Shown: piece by piece, positions 8,801 through 14,522 of the stretch | How positions within the stretch are numbered: the first letter of the stretch is position 1 | Layout of the letters: each line of letters begins with the position of its first letter | Assembly: GCA_947176615.1 (NCBI GenBank) | Contig: CAMWRO010000031.1 | Location: 1-16,231, forward strand | Source: an uncultured Porphyromonadaceae bacterium | GTDB taxonomy: Bacteria > Bacteroidota > Bacteroidia > Bacteroidales > Muribaculaceae | Reading direction: 5' to 3' | DNA: 16,231 bases | Translations under genes and position numbers: made by a program | Notes under the pieces: generated by a model | Told to the model about the DNA's origin: nothing | What the model saw: only the letters and a program-made list of their open reading frames with translations | Databases searched by the model: none

Positions 8801-8901
8801 ATGACAGGGGTGTCCTCGCATGACGACAGGAGAATCACGAGCATCGCTGTCGCGGCAAGAGGAGCCGTGGGGAAAAATGTCGGGAAAGAAAAACGTGTCA
8901 T
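5884..8901 (-). CDS. Large fimbrillin-type lipoprotein, probable pilus tip or accessory subunit
   Basis: This 1005-residue protein has a lipoprotein signal peptide with lipobox LLSSC (Cys28), followed by E29-D30, an acidic start typical of surface-exported Bacteroidetes lipoproteins. Residues about 45-365 read as an Mfa-like fimbrillin domain: VKLSFGHALSAISI (221-234), FFMIPQQLT (315-323), SWESGKLYTYSVS (353-365). A second part (about 490-625) holds ANCYMIHEPGTYKFRTVYGN and IVWSWHIWVT. The C-terminal third has YYQWGRKDP (706-714) and IYDPCPAGFNIP (847-858) and ends GFTVWPV, like the FISUMP/major-paralogous modules of Bacteroidales surface proteins. This build, about 2.4 times the neighbouring fimbrillin in length, suits a low-copy tip adhesin. 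It is the last gene of the fimbrial operon, behind an intergenic hairpin. The ligand is unknown. The fimbrillin family assignment is good; the tip role is inferred. Confidence 0.82.
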   Translation of the reverse strand: MTRFSFPTFFPTAPLAATAMLVILLSSCEDTPVIDNGDITRRPTFDVTLESSWTKGNVTSRNDATDILIEEIEDNGFGEQLYLVSESENLDTYTPAAAPTMSRGVSTTVETFPTSFGLSAICYDSSSQAEDLTEFNANFACNTSVSLNASTWTPAGKLDWPGSGRLRFMAYAPYSTSENGITHSESGSHPSITFTVKDNVADQTDLLTAIADVAGAGSPAVKLSFGHALSAISIRSGDALLAGDITRVTISGVHGSGTLTLSTGEWKVSGTPSASYSVATTVNFDYQGTENPYSSPGLTIAGGKDADGKDDRLTFFMIPQQLTADAKLTIEFTDRLTNTKRTLTASIGGNKKSWESGKLYTYSVSSTGVVVTPVVKLVKNGTEDVFPIDSIPFSGAIRNVNLTAFVRVTQKGAETKDLAVPFKIYSAAGTSGDWEEATWEPNGDNDTFDPEGTTETKTGSLLFQPQPLFSNTLQKDFPRTMRNDIKDLSESESANCYMIHEPGTYKFRTVYGNSLKNGTANTGAYTINRADGSGTPHPGMIFFADHDNKPITTPYIKNQAGPLKDAFLLWSDSPGLIDLVKLDDTGDYISFRVSPHTIAQGNAVIAVRNADNTIVWSWHIWVTTKNWDTGRIKSRADDGYTYTFAPSTLGYCDAHGSADERTMKIKFEFDLTDHKGGKLAVTQIGDKKLTFTQQRIIASLAGDNTYYQWGRKDPMVPGIYDIYGHYYFPYKGLDTEFTMLNKPIFDFDPDYEFTRSPTDNGYNMGQAIQHPHHFIMGKDLSSSVGQNYRTHWHTTAGTNYLEDDTKNDKGEVVVRSTMYNAWNSTARQYGVGTSIDPRNSQPVTKTIYDPCPAGFNIPAAAAYTGLIHYNKDVLTNTQNPNYNVDHSWPDNPIEFDDATCSWTLTSNSSGTGDPVRLYATGMRNMNVKNPDELPDYLKDKTFPAYSKVTFICSSTLSGSSQTMILYIDNRTASASPKKIPCGSCQTSNNSYGFTVWPVCDVTPTP

Positions 8902-8921
8902 TGTCTGAGAGTGTATAAATG

Positions 8922-8963
8922 ACGACGTATGGACATTTCCCGCTAAGGAAATCCATACGTCGT
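8922..8963 (-). promoter_or_regulatory. 17-bp intercistronic hairpin between the fimbrillin and tip genes
   Basis: In the 75-bp gap between the fimbrillin stop and the large lipoprotein start, arms 8922-8940 and 8947-8963 pair over 17 bp (an 11-bp block ACGACGTATGG and a 6-bp block ATTTCC) with one 2-base bulge and a 6-base loop. On the transcribed minus strand no U-run follows (GTCGTCATTTATAC), so a full terminator is unlikely. A partial terminator, an RNA processing site, or a 3' stabiliser of the upstream fimbrillin message would each give more shaft than tip subunit. Confidence 0.75.
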
Positions 8964-8976
8964 GCTGTTATTTTAA

Positions 8977-10227
8977 TCAGTTCATGTTGATGTTGCCGTT
9001 GGTCCATCCCGAGCCGTCGGCATTTTTCTCGTCTTCCCAGTCTTCTACTGTGACAGTGAAAGTGATAGGGTTGTCAAGAACGGGGTCGCCGGGTTTTTTG
9101 TCGTCGGGAAGCTCGTCTACATATTTGTCGTCGGGATTTTCAGGGTCTACAGTCGGGTGGCCGGTGGGAGGATATATGCCTGCTCCGCTTGTTGCCCCGC
9201 AGAACGACAGGTTGTAGATGTAGCGTTTGCCGGGTTCCCATTTGGTAGCGACGGGGACGCAGCTGTAGCCATATTCATTGGGGTCGAATTTTCCGGTGTA
9301 GGGGAACATCTGATGGGTGTGCTTGTTTCCTACTTCATCAGATTTGATGGCGGGGTCGGTTGTCTCGCCTTCATGGTAAGCACCGTCGTGGGTGGCCTCT
9401 ACACGGCAGAGAAGGAGGATGTAGGCGCCTTTAAGCGTGTTGTCGGGGTCTTCGTCGCCTGTCCATCCGGTGAGTTGCTGGGGGATGAGCAGGAGGTTGG
9501 ACTGGGCTTTGGTAATGTCGTCATTTGAGGGGTCAAAGTCAAACAAAGATGTCGAAGTGTGGTCAAGTTTCTTGGCCACGGCATACTGCATTCCGTATGT
9601 AGCCTTGGTTGATGACTCCTTCCAATCAAGCGTGACGCCGTCCTGTGATGAAAGATTACCCGATGCGGCGGGATTGACAATCCATGCGCCTTTTATTGTA
9701 ATGGATTTGGAGTCGTCGCCTTCGACACCTTCGGTGGCTCTCACGACAATCTGTGACAATGCATGGTGGAATGACAAGGACACAGAGGTGCCGCTGATGC
9801 GGTTAGCCGAGGTGTAGGCAACGATGAGGTCCTGCTGTTTCAGCGGGTCAGTGTCGGGGGTGAAATTGCTGATTGAGAGCTTTTTGTTGTTCTTGCTGAT
9901 GCTCTCTTTTTTTGCGCCCGAAACTGCCCAGAAGTTAAGCGTCTGAATATCAGACGGCCAGAAGATAGAGTGGTCGAATGCAAAGTATTCTTTGCCGTTG
10001 ACTTTTGTGGCCGTGAGTCCGTCGATGAAAGCGGCACTTTCGGTAATGTCGGAGAACGCCCATACGTTGAAACTATTGAGGTTCTCGGTAGAGATGTTCT
10101 GGGCGCGGCTAACGTTGGTGTTGAACGTGATTTCAGCGCCGTAGTTGACCATCTCTACACTGTCGTCGGAACACGCGGTGGCCAGTAACATGACGGCCAG
10201 ACCGAGGGATGAAACTTTAGTGTTCAT
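8977..10227 (-). CDS. Fimbrillin family lipoprotein, likely shaft subunit
   Basis: A 416-residue lipoprotein of the Mfa/Fim fimbrillin superfamily found in Bacteroidales pili. The signal peptide ends at lipobox LATAC (Cys19), followed by SDD, a surface-export-like acidic tract. Family landmarks are FNVWAFSD (53-60), SLSFHHALSQIVVRA (150-164), NLLLIPQQLTGW (244-255) and KWEPGKRYIYNLSF (329-342). A Pro/Asp-rich segment (about 352-386) leads to a final strand, ITFTVTVEDWED, ending NINMN. In P. gingivalis, pilins of this fold are exported as lipoproteins, cleaved by an Arg-specific protease and polymerised by strand exchange. Whether a comparable cleavage occurs here is unknown. It lies third in the operon, 61 bp after the DUF5119 gene. 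The smaller size and position before a hairpin suggest the major subunit, which is an inference. Confidence 0.87.
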   Translation of the reverse strand: MNTKVSSLGLAVMLLATACSDDSVEMVNYGAEITFNTNVSRAQNISTENLNSFNVWAFSDITESAAFIDGLTATKVNGKEYFAFDHSIFWPSDIQTLNFWAVSGAKKESISKNNKKLSISNFTPDTDPLKQQDLIVAYTSANRISGTSVSLSFHHALSQIVVRATEGVEGDDSKSITIKGAWIVNPAASGNLSSQDGVTLDWKESSTKATYGMQYAVAKKLDHTSTSLFDFDPSNDDITKAQSNLLLIPQQLTGWTGDEDPDNTLKGAYILLLCRVEATHDGAYHEGETTDPAIKSDEVGNKHTHQMFPYTGKFDPNEYGYSCVPVATKWEPGKRYIYNLSFCGATSGAGIYPPTGHPTVDPENPDDKYVDELPDDKKPGDPVLDNPITFTVTVEDWEDEKNADGSGWTNGNINMN

Positions 10228-10288
10228 TTGTGATGTGGTTTTAAACAGTTTATATAATTATGATAATGAAATTGCTTGTTATCGGTTA

Positions 10289-11236
10289 TCAGTTCATGTC
10301 GATGTCGCAGTTGACATCTTCGAGCCATCCGTTGACTGTCGGTTTCATTCCGGTGCCGTCGGGTTCGGGGAGCACGATGCCGTCAATTATGATTGTTATC
10401 CGTCTGGGGTCAGGGGCATCGTGAATCTGAGAAGTTACGTCGAAGTTGTAGTAGTGCATGTCCGACGTATAGACGGTCAGGATGTGTTCCCTGAGAGGTG
10501 TCACGGGGCAGTGTCCGAAAAGGGCGACGGTTCCCGATGCGGTCGTGGCATCGGTCATCGAGATCGGCAGCGGAACGGTAACCTCGTTGCCGGTGTGGGA
10601 CTGTGTCGCCGGGCTGAAAGATTCGGACATGGTTGACAGTGACGCGCTCAACCCGATGGCGTGGGAGAGGTTCTTGACTCCGGTCAGGATGACGGTATAG
10701 GTCGCGGTAGCTTCGACCGGCGTGAAAGTGAGCGATTGTCCTGCGCGGGAGGCTGTGATGGTTATGTTTTCTTTTTTGTCGGACCACACCGGGTCGGGAG
10801 CCGCCTTGACGGGCTGGTCACGGGTAGTTTCGTAACGCGGCGGGTCAGAGATGATTTCACGGCTCATGGGGGCGAGGATATACTCGTTGTCGGTCGACAG
10901 GGTGAAGTCGCGGAATGTGGTTCCGTTTTCAACTACAGTCTGTGTGCTTCCGTTGAACACGACCGCGTCAAAGTTTCCGGCAGGGACTCGGATGACAGAG
11001 CCGTTGATGTCGGCAAATTCATATCGCAGCGGTCTGTCCCCGTCGGTGGGGAAGAGGTATAGCACCATCGTGATGGGGCGGGCGTCGGGTTGCGCGCTCC
11101 AGTCAAAATTCACAGCCAGTTCCAGCCAGTGGGAGTGGTCATAGCAGAGTTCGCGGTGATTGCATGACGACGTGAGTGTCACCGAGGCGGCGGCCGCCAG
11201 TGTGACAGCACATGCGATGGCGAATTTCTTGATCAT
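10289..11236 (-). CDS. DUF5119-type fimbrial-operon lipoprotein
   Basis: The likely start is the ATG at 11236, giving 315 residues. It overlaps the upstream DUF3575 stop (ATGA), follows an AGGAGG-like sequence, and begins a proper lipoprotein signal peptide, MIKKFAIACAVTLAAA, with lipobox LTSSC (Cys25). A longer frame opens at 11395, but that extra stretch is out-of-frame sequence of the upstream gene. After the Cys come NHRELCYDHSHW and VNFDW (43-47), then YLFPTDGDRP (60-69) and VPAGNFDAVVFNG (84-96), which I recognise as the DUF5119 pattern. Proteins of this family sit in Bacteroidales fimbrillin operons and resemble pilin-like beta-sandwiches; an anchor or minor-subunit role is plausible but unproven. 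The last residues, CDIDMN, resemble the end of the fimbrillin next to it. Confidence 0.83.
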   Translation of the reverse strand: MIKKFAIACAVTLAAAASVTLTSSCNHRELCYDHSHWLELAVNFDWSAQPDARPITMVLYLFPTDGDRPLRYEFADINGSVIRVPAGNFDAVVFNGSTQTVVENGTTFRDFTLSTDNEYILAPMSREIISDPPRYETTRDQPVKAAPDPVWSDKKENITITASRAGQSLTFTPVEATATYTVILTGVKNLSHAIGLSASLSTMSESFSPATQSHTGNEVTVPLPISMTDATTASGTVALFGHCPVTPLREHILTVYTSDMHYYNFDVTSQIHDAPDPRRITIIIDGIVLPEPDGTGMKPTVNGWLEDVNCDIDMN

Positions 11237-12438
11237 CGCTTGCCTCCTTTCCCTGTTGTCGAGTTGACGTTGCCCGGCCCGATCAGCCATGTCAGGCCGA
11301 TTTCGGCCCGTGTCGGCCCGAACCATCTGCGGTTGTGGGTCGAGAGCAATACGTCGTGGGTGTCGACCAGATGCTGTTTCAGGTATCGCCCCCACTGGTA
11401 TCCGATTCCGATTGAGAAGTCGATGTTCAGACGGCGTGCCACGGGGAGGCTGTAGCCATAGGTGATGCCGGCGGCATAGTTGAACTTGTCGCCGATGACC
11501 CCGGTGTGGGAGCGGCCAAACTGAATGTCATAGGTCACGATTGACGCGTAGACACCGATGCGGTGCCCTGCAAAGGTGTTGTCTCCTTTGCCGTGGCCAA
11601 GCTGCATGCGCATTTCAATGTCGCCTCCGTATATGCGCCAGTATCTTCGGTGCTGACGATTGTTCCACCATGCATACATCCAGTCGGCCCATACGGTAAA
11701 CCGGTCGTTGAGACGGACGCCGATGCCGATGTTGGGAACCAAGGCGGCATCGTAGAGCATGTTGGTGCTTAAAATCAGGTGCGGGAAACGGCTCCGTGTC
11801 TCTGATGTCACGGATTCATGCAGGCTTGAGCCTGTTGTGGCTGTAATAACGGGTGAATTTTCAGTGGTTCCGTGGACTGAGCCGTCGGCAGTTATATCGG
11901 CAGTTATATCAGATGTGTCGTTTTCGATGTCGGTATCTGACAGCGAGTTGTCAGCGGTGGCGGCGAGGCTGTTGCGCCGGAACGAGGCGCGAAATTCGGC
12001 ATATCTCAGGTCGGGCCATTCTGACGGCGAGGCCGCTGTCGGGAGCACAATCCGGGATTTAAGTCCCGGGATGGGACCGAGTGTGTCAGAGAGGGCCGAG
12101 AGTCTTTTTCCGGCCAGTTCCCGGTTGAATGACTCGCTCCCTTCGGGTGATGCCGACCCGGTTATTTCGATGTCGAGATTCAGCAGTGAGTCAGATGCCG
12201 CAAGGAAGTTTTTCAGGCTGTCGAGCCTGTTTTTATTGTCGCGGAAAGACGGATCGATGTGGGACGATGATTTGTGAAAATAAATTTTTTCAGAGAATGA
12301 TTCATCGACAGGCTCGGCGGCACTGGATGCGACCCCCCCCTGTAAAACGCATAAAATCAAGACAATAGCCATTATGGCCGCCTTGCGGTAGTTGGAAAAA
12401 AGCTGGCTATAACAATATAATGTACACCGATTTTCCAT
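11233..12438 (-). CDS. DUF3575 outer-membrane protein with OmpA-like N-terminal part
   Basis: First gene of the fimbrial operon, 401 residues. From ATG 12438 the n-region includes R18-K19 and runs into a hydrophobic core (about 20-36), with likely cleavage near ASSA-AEP (38-43). Starting at Met23 would lose the positive charges, so Met1 is preferred. Residues about 50-155 contain EITGSASPEGSESFNRELAG (91-110), the pattern of OmpA-like peptidoglycan-associated domains. A Thr/Ser/Asp-rich linker (about 157-216) follows, including DITADITAD. Residues about 220-390 are the DUF3575 region with alternating amphipathic strands (STNMLYDAALVPNIGIGVRL, YGGDIEMRMQLG, FSIGIGYQWGRYL), probably an outer-membrane barrel. 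It may anchor or assemble the pilus; this is inferred from recurrent co-occurrence of DUF3575 with fimbrillins. A G8 tract falls in codons 33-36. Confidence 0.82.
   Translation of the reverse strand: MENRCTLYCYSQLFSNYRKAAIMAIVLILCVLQGGVASSAAEPVDESFSEKIYFHKSSSHIDPSFRDNKNRLDSLKNFLAASDSLLNLDIEITGSASPEGSESFNRELAGKRLSALSDTLGPIPGLKSRIVLPTAASPSEWPDLRYAEFRASFRRNSLAATADNSLSDTDIENDTSDITADITADGSVHGTTENSPVITATTGSSLHESVTSETRSRFPHLILSTNMLYDAALVPNIGIGVRLNDRFTVWADWMYAWWNNRQHRRYWRIYGGDIEMRMQLGHGKGDNTFAGHRIGVYASIVTYDIQFGRSHTGVIGDKFNYAAGITYGYSLPVARRLNIDFSIGIGYQWGRYLKQHLVDTHDVLLSTHNRRWFGPTRAEIGLTWLIGPGNVNSTTGKGGKR
11887..11910 (-). repeat. Two perfect tandem copies of a 12-mer in the linker of the DUF3575 gene
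   Basis: GGCAGTTATATC occurs twice back to back (11887-11898 and 11899-11910, plus-strand reading). Because 12 is a multiple of three, copy-number change would only lengthen or shorten the DITA repeat in the low-complexity linker and would not break the frame. Confidence 0.85.
12333..12340 (-). repeat. G8 homopolymer inside the signal-peptide codons of the DUF3575 gene
   Basis: Eight consecutive G on the coding strand span codons 33-36 (CAG GGG GGG GTC, Gln-Gly-Gly-Val). Gain or loss of one G by slipped-strand mispairing would shift the frame before the mature protein and would disrupt the first gene of the fimbrial operon. The tract is seen directly; slippage is inferred. Confidence 0.9.
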
Positions 12439-12582
12439 TTGGGTATGCTATATCAATCAATAATTATATTTTAGTGAATTGCAAAAGAAATGGTACTATG
12501 ATGAAGTTGTTTGAACTTGTTGTGACGTGTTAAAAACTCATTATGCCACATGGATTGGATTCGACATCCACCCTGTTTTATG

Positions 12583-12659
12583 GTCGCTTTAGAGATTTTT
12601 ATGGGGTTAACTCTACACTTCTCCCAAAAATCGTAATCATCTCTAAAATCGGTTGCGAC
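12583..12659. repeat. Extended imperfect inverted repeat in the predicted fimbrial leader
   Basis: GTCGC TTTAGAGAT (12583-12596) faces ATCTCTAAA (12639-12647) and GCGAC (12655-12659). On the minus strand the inner bases can continue the stem (UUUU with AAAA, then GGG with CCC past a short bulge). The result is an interrupted stem of about 20 bp within 77 bases. If the minus-strand promoter at 12701-12709 is used, this element lies in the 5' leader of the fimbrial operon. Its role is unknown. Confidence 0.55.
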
Positions 12660-12700
12660 TGTAAGTGGGTAATAGGTTTAAAATCACTTCTGTTCAGCGT

Positions 12701-12709
12701 GCAAAATTA
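12701..12709 (-). promoter_or_regulatory. Candidate -7 promoter box for the fimbrial operon
   Basis: Read on the minus strand this is TAATTTTGC, an exact match to TAnnTTTG plus a pyrimidine. No clear TTTG-type -33 element lies 19-21 bases upstream. Use of this promoter would give a leader of roughly 250-260 bases before the ATG at 12438, containing the inverted repeat at 12583-12659. Confidence 0.45.
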
Positions 12710-12840
12710 GGTATAATTTCGCGATTCTGCGCGCGAAAATTTAGTTAAAAAACGCTAATGTAATTGTTAATTGTGTTAATATAAGCCTCTGCCCACAGAT
12801 AAAGGCATGCGTCAGGGGCATGATATAATATTTTTTTTGT

Positions 12841-12849
12841 TAAATTTGC
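12841..12849 (+). promoter_or_regulatory. Candidate -7 promoter box for the thioesterase/dprA pair
   Basis: TAAATTTGC matches the Bacteroidetes -7 consensus exactly and lies 62 bases before the ATG at 12912. There is no good -33 box at the usual spacing; a TTTG lies immediately upstream (12836-12839) but is too close. Confidence 0.55.
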
Positions 12850-12911
12850 ATTTTAATGAGATATATAGTTGTTTTAACAACCTCTAAACACCTTCTTAAA
12901 TAATTGACCGT

Positions 12912-13319
12912 ATGGCCGATAATCACTATGTATTTGGCATGCATATCAAGGTTCGGGATTATGAGGTAGATTCTCAGGGCATTGTCAATAATGCCAATTA
13001 TCTTCATTATCTCGAAATGACGCGCCACGATTTTTGCGAGGAGGCGGGGACTACTTTCCGCGAGATGCAGGAACGGGGTCTGGACCCTGTCGTGAGGAAA
13101 GTTGAGATTGAATACATCTCGTCGCTGACCCTCGGGGAAACTATGGAGTCAAAGCTGTGGATGGAGCGCAACGGTGCCCGGTTTGTGTTCCATCAGGATA
13201 TTTTTCATGCTGAGACCCGACGACCTGTAGTAAAGGCATTGGTGACAATCGTGTGTCTTGAAAATGGCCGGTTGACACGCGGCGACGTTCTTGCCGAGGC
13301 ATTCAAGTCTTATCTGTAA
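12912..13319 (+). CDS. Acyl-CoA thioesterase of the hotdog (4HBT/YbgC) family
   Basis: A 135-residue cytoplasmic protein with a single hotdog domain. The diagnostic N-terminal segment is VRDYEVDSQGIVNNANYLHYLEMTR (residues 14-38 overall), with an Asp and the IVNNANY helix start as in YbgC/4-hydroxybenzoyl-CoA thioesterase proteins. The segment VEIEYISSLTLGE (64-76) and the strand FVFHQDIF (91-98) complete the fold pattern. The expected reaction is hydrolysis of an acyl-CoA or acyl-ACP thioester; the chain preference cannot be read from sequence. It is followed after 15 bases by dprA on the same strand, so the two are probably co-transcribed from the promoter box at 12841. Family confidence is high; the substrate is open. 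Confidence 0.92.
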   Translation: MADNHYVFGMHIKVRDYEVDSQGIVNNANYLHYLEMTRHDFCEEAGTTFREMQERGLDPVVRKVEIEYISSLTLGETMESKLWMERNGARFVFHQDIFHAETRRPVVKALVTIVCLENGRLTRGDVLAEAFKSYL

Positions 13320-13334
13320 TCCTTCACGGCTGAA

Positions 13335-14441
13335 ATGGACGACACATTGCTTTATCGCATCGCTTTCGCGTCGCTGCGTGGGATGAATCCGCAGCTTGCA
13401 AGGCAGATTCTCGGCCGCATCGGCGGGGAAGATGCTTTTTTCAAGATGAGCGAGCGTGAGCTTTCGGCGGTCATGGGTTTTGGCAACAAACTCTTTGATC
13501 GGGAATACCGTAGCCGGCTGCTCGCGGAAGCCGAGCGTGAGACAGTGTTTGTGGAGACCAATCACATTAAACCGATATATTTTACTGACGAGGATTATCC
13601 GCAGCGGCTGGTGCAGTGTGACGATGCGCCGTTGTTGCTTTTCACGCTCGGGCGGTGTGACCTGAACAATGCCCGGTTTGTGTCGGTGGTGGGCACTCGC
13701 CATGCCACGGTCTACGGCATTGATTTTACTAATCGCCTTGTCGAAGGTCTGGCGCAGAAGATGGCCGACCCGCTCGTGATAGTCAGCGGACTGGCCTACG
13801 GTATAGACATCGCCGCCCACAAGGCCGCTCTGGCCTGCGGCATCCCCACTGTCGCCGTGCTTGCGCAGGGCCTTAACACGATTTATCCCCCGGTTCACCG
13901 GTCGACGGCTGCCGAGATTGCGCGCAGCGGAGGGATGCTGATGACTGATTACAGGTCGATAGACCGGTTGCACAAGGGGAATTTTCTCGCCCGCAACCGC
14001 ATCGTGGCGGGGTTGAGCGACTGTCTTGTCGTTGTCGAGTCGGCCTCAAAAGGCGGCGCGCTTGTGACGGCCCGCATCGCAGCCGGTTACAGCCGCGATG
14101 TTTTTGCCGTTCCCGGGCGCATCAGCGACCGTTACAGCGAGGGTTGCAACCGGCTGATATATAACAATGTGGCTCAGCTGGTGACATCGCCCGAAGATAT
14201 AATTGGCGCGATGGGGTGGCCTGAAAAGGAACAGGAAGGACAGCAGGGGTCGCTTTTTGTGGAGCTTGCGCCCGATGAGGAAAAAGTCATCGATGTGATT
14301 CGTCGCAAGGGTGATGCCCGGCTTGCCGAGATTTCGGCCGAGGTCGAGATTCCCGTTTCCCGCCTGATGGGGATGCTTGTCGACCTTGAGTTCCGCAATC
14401 TGTTGCTTTCGATGCCGGGAGGCCGTTACCGGTTGCAATAA
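13335..14441 (+). CDS. dprA: DNA processing protein DprA (Smf)
   Basis: DprA binds incoming single-stranded DNA and loads RecA during natural transformation; it is also widespread in species with no known competence. The 368-residue protein has an N-terminal helical part (1-75), then the Rossmann-like core: SVVGTRHATVYG (117-128), SGLAYGIDIAAHKAAL (151-166), GLNTIYPP (179-186), NFLARNRIVAGLSD (216-229) and SKGGALVTA (239-247). A C-terminal winged-helix domain (about 312-368, EEKVIDVIRRKGDARLAEIS) corresponds to the DprA_WH domain. Length and domain order are normal for the Bacteroidetes. The start at 13335 lies 15 bases after the thioesterase stop, suggesting an operon. No other competence gene is visible in the window. 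Confidence 0.97.
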   Translation: MDDTLLYRIAFASLRGMNPQLARQILGRIGGEDAFFKMSERELSAVMGFGNKLFDREYRSRLLAEAERETVFVETNHIKPIYFTDEDYPQRLVQCDDAPLLLFTLGRCDLNNARFVSVVGTRHATVYGIDFTNRLVEGLAQKMADPLVIVSGLAYGIDIAAHKAALACGIPTVAVLAQGLNTIYPPVHRSTAAEIARSGGMLMTDYRSIDRLHKGNFLARNRIVAGLSDCLVVVESASKGGALVTARIAAGYSRDVFAVPGRISDRYSEGCNRLIYNNVAQLVTSPEDIIGAMGWPEKEQEGQQGSLFVELAPDEEKVIDVIRRKGDARLAEISAEVEIPVSRLMGMLVDLEFRNLLLSMPGGRYRLQ

Positions 14442-14463
14442 TATGTTGAAAAATATATTATTG
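14436..14463 (+). terminator. Weak AT-rich hairpin at the end of dprA
   Basis: CAATAATAT (14436-14444) and ATATTATTG (14455-14463) form a perfect 9-bp stem with a 10-base loop, overlapping the dprA stop codon and followed by AAC and T5. The stem is almost free of GC pairs, so termination may be partial. It could separate the dprA transcript from the phosphorylase gene. Confidence 0.4.
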
Positions 14464-14522
14464 AACTTTTTAGCCTGAGAGTTATTAACCTATTTAGATA
14501 CCTAACACTATAATAAGAAAAT

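Larger units (their letters stand above)
12439..12911. other. 473-bp intergenic region between divergent genes
   Basis: An AT-rich region between the fimbrial operon (leftward) and the thioesterase/dprA pair (rightward). It holds a minus-strand -7 box at 12701-12709, a plus-strand -7 box at 12841-12849 and an extended imperfect inverted repeat at 12583-12659. There is also a 7-bp GCCTCTG/CAGGGGC stem with one G-T pair (12785-12791 with 12813-12819) followed 12 bases later by T8, and a small TGGAT/ATCCA stem (12556-12570). No convincing protein-coding frame, tRNA or known riboswitch is visible. Confidence 0.7.

Noticed and set aside
11237..11395. N-terminal extension of the DUF5119 reading frame to ATG 11395
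   Set aside because: It would remove the lipoprotein signal peptide from the N-terminus and overlap the upstream gene by 160 bases; the ATGA-coupled start at 11236 fits far better.
12498..12533. An 11-codon plus-strand frame (MMKLFELVVTC) as a leader peptide
   Set aside because: It is too short to support, is not near a plus-strand promoter, and has no linked attenuator before the thioesterase gene.
12785..12838. A 7-bp stem followed by T8 as a plus-strand terminator
   Set aside because: The stem is 12 bases away from the T-run, includes a G-T pair and a 21-base loop, and there is no plus-strand gene upstream to terminate.
12439..12911. An invertible fimbrial promoter flanked by inverted repeats
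   Set aside because: The only inverted repeat found has a 77-base span that excludes the candidate promoter, is imperfect, and no invertase gene is nearby.
13149..13973. A 274-residue open frame on the minus strand across the thioesterase/dprA boundary
   Set aside because: It overlaps two well-identified genes, has a composition rich in His, Arg and Gln typical of shadow frames, and shows no motif.
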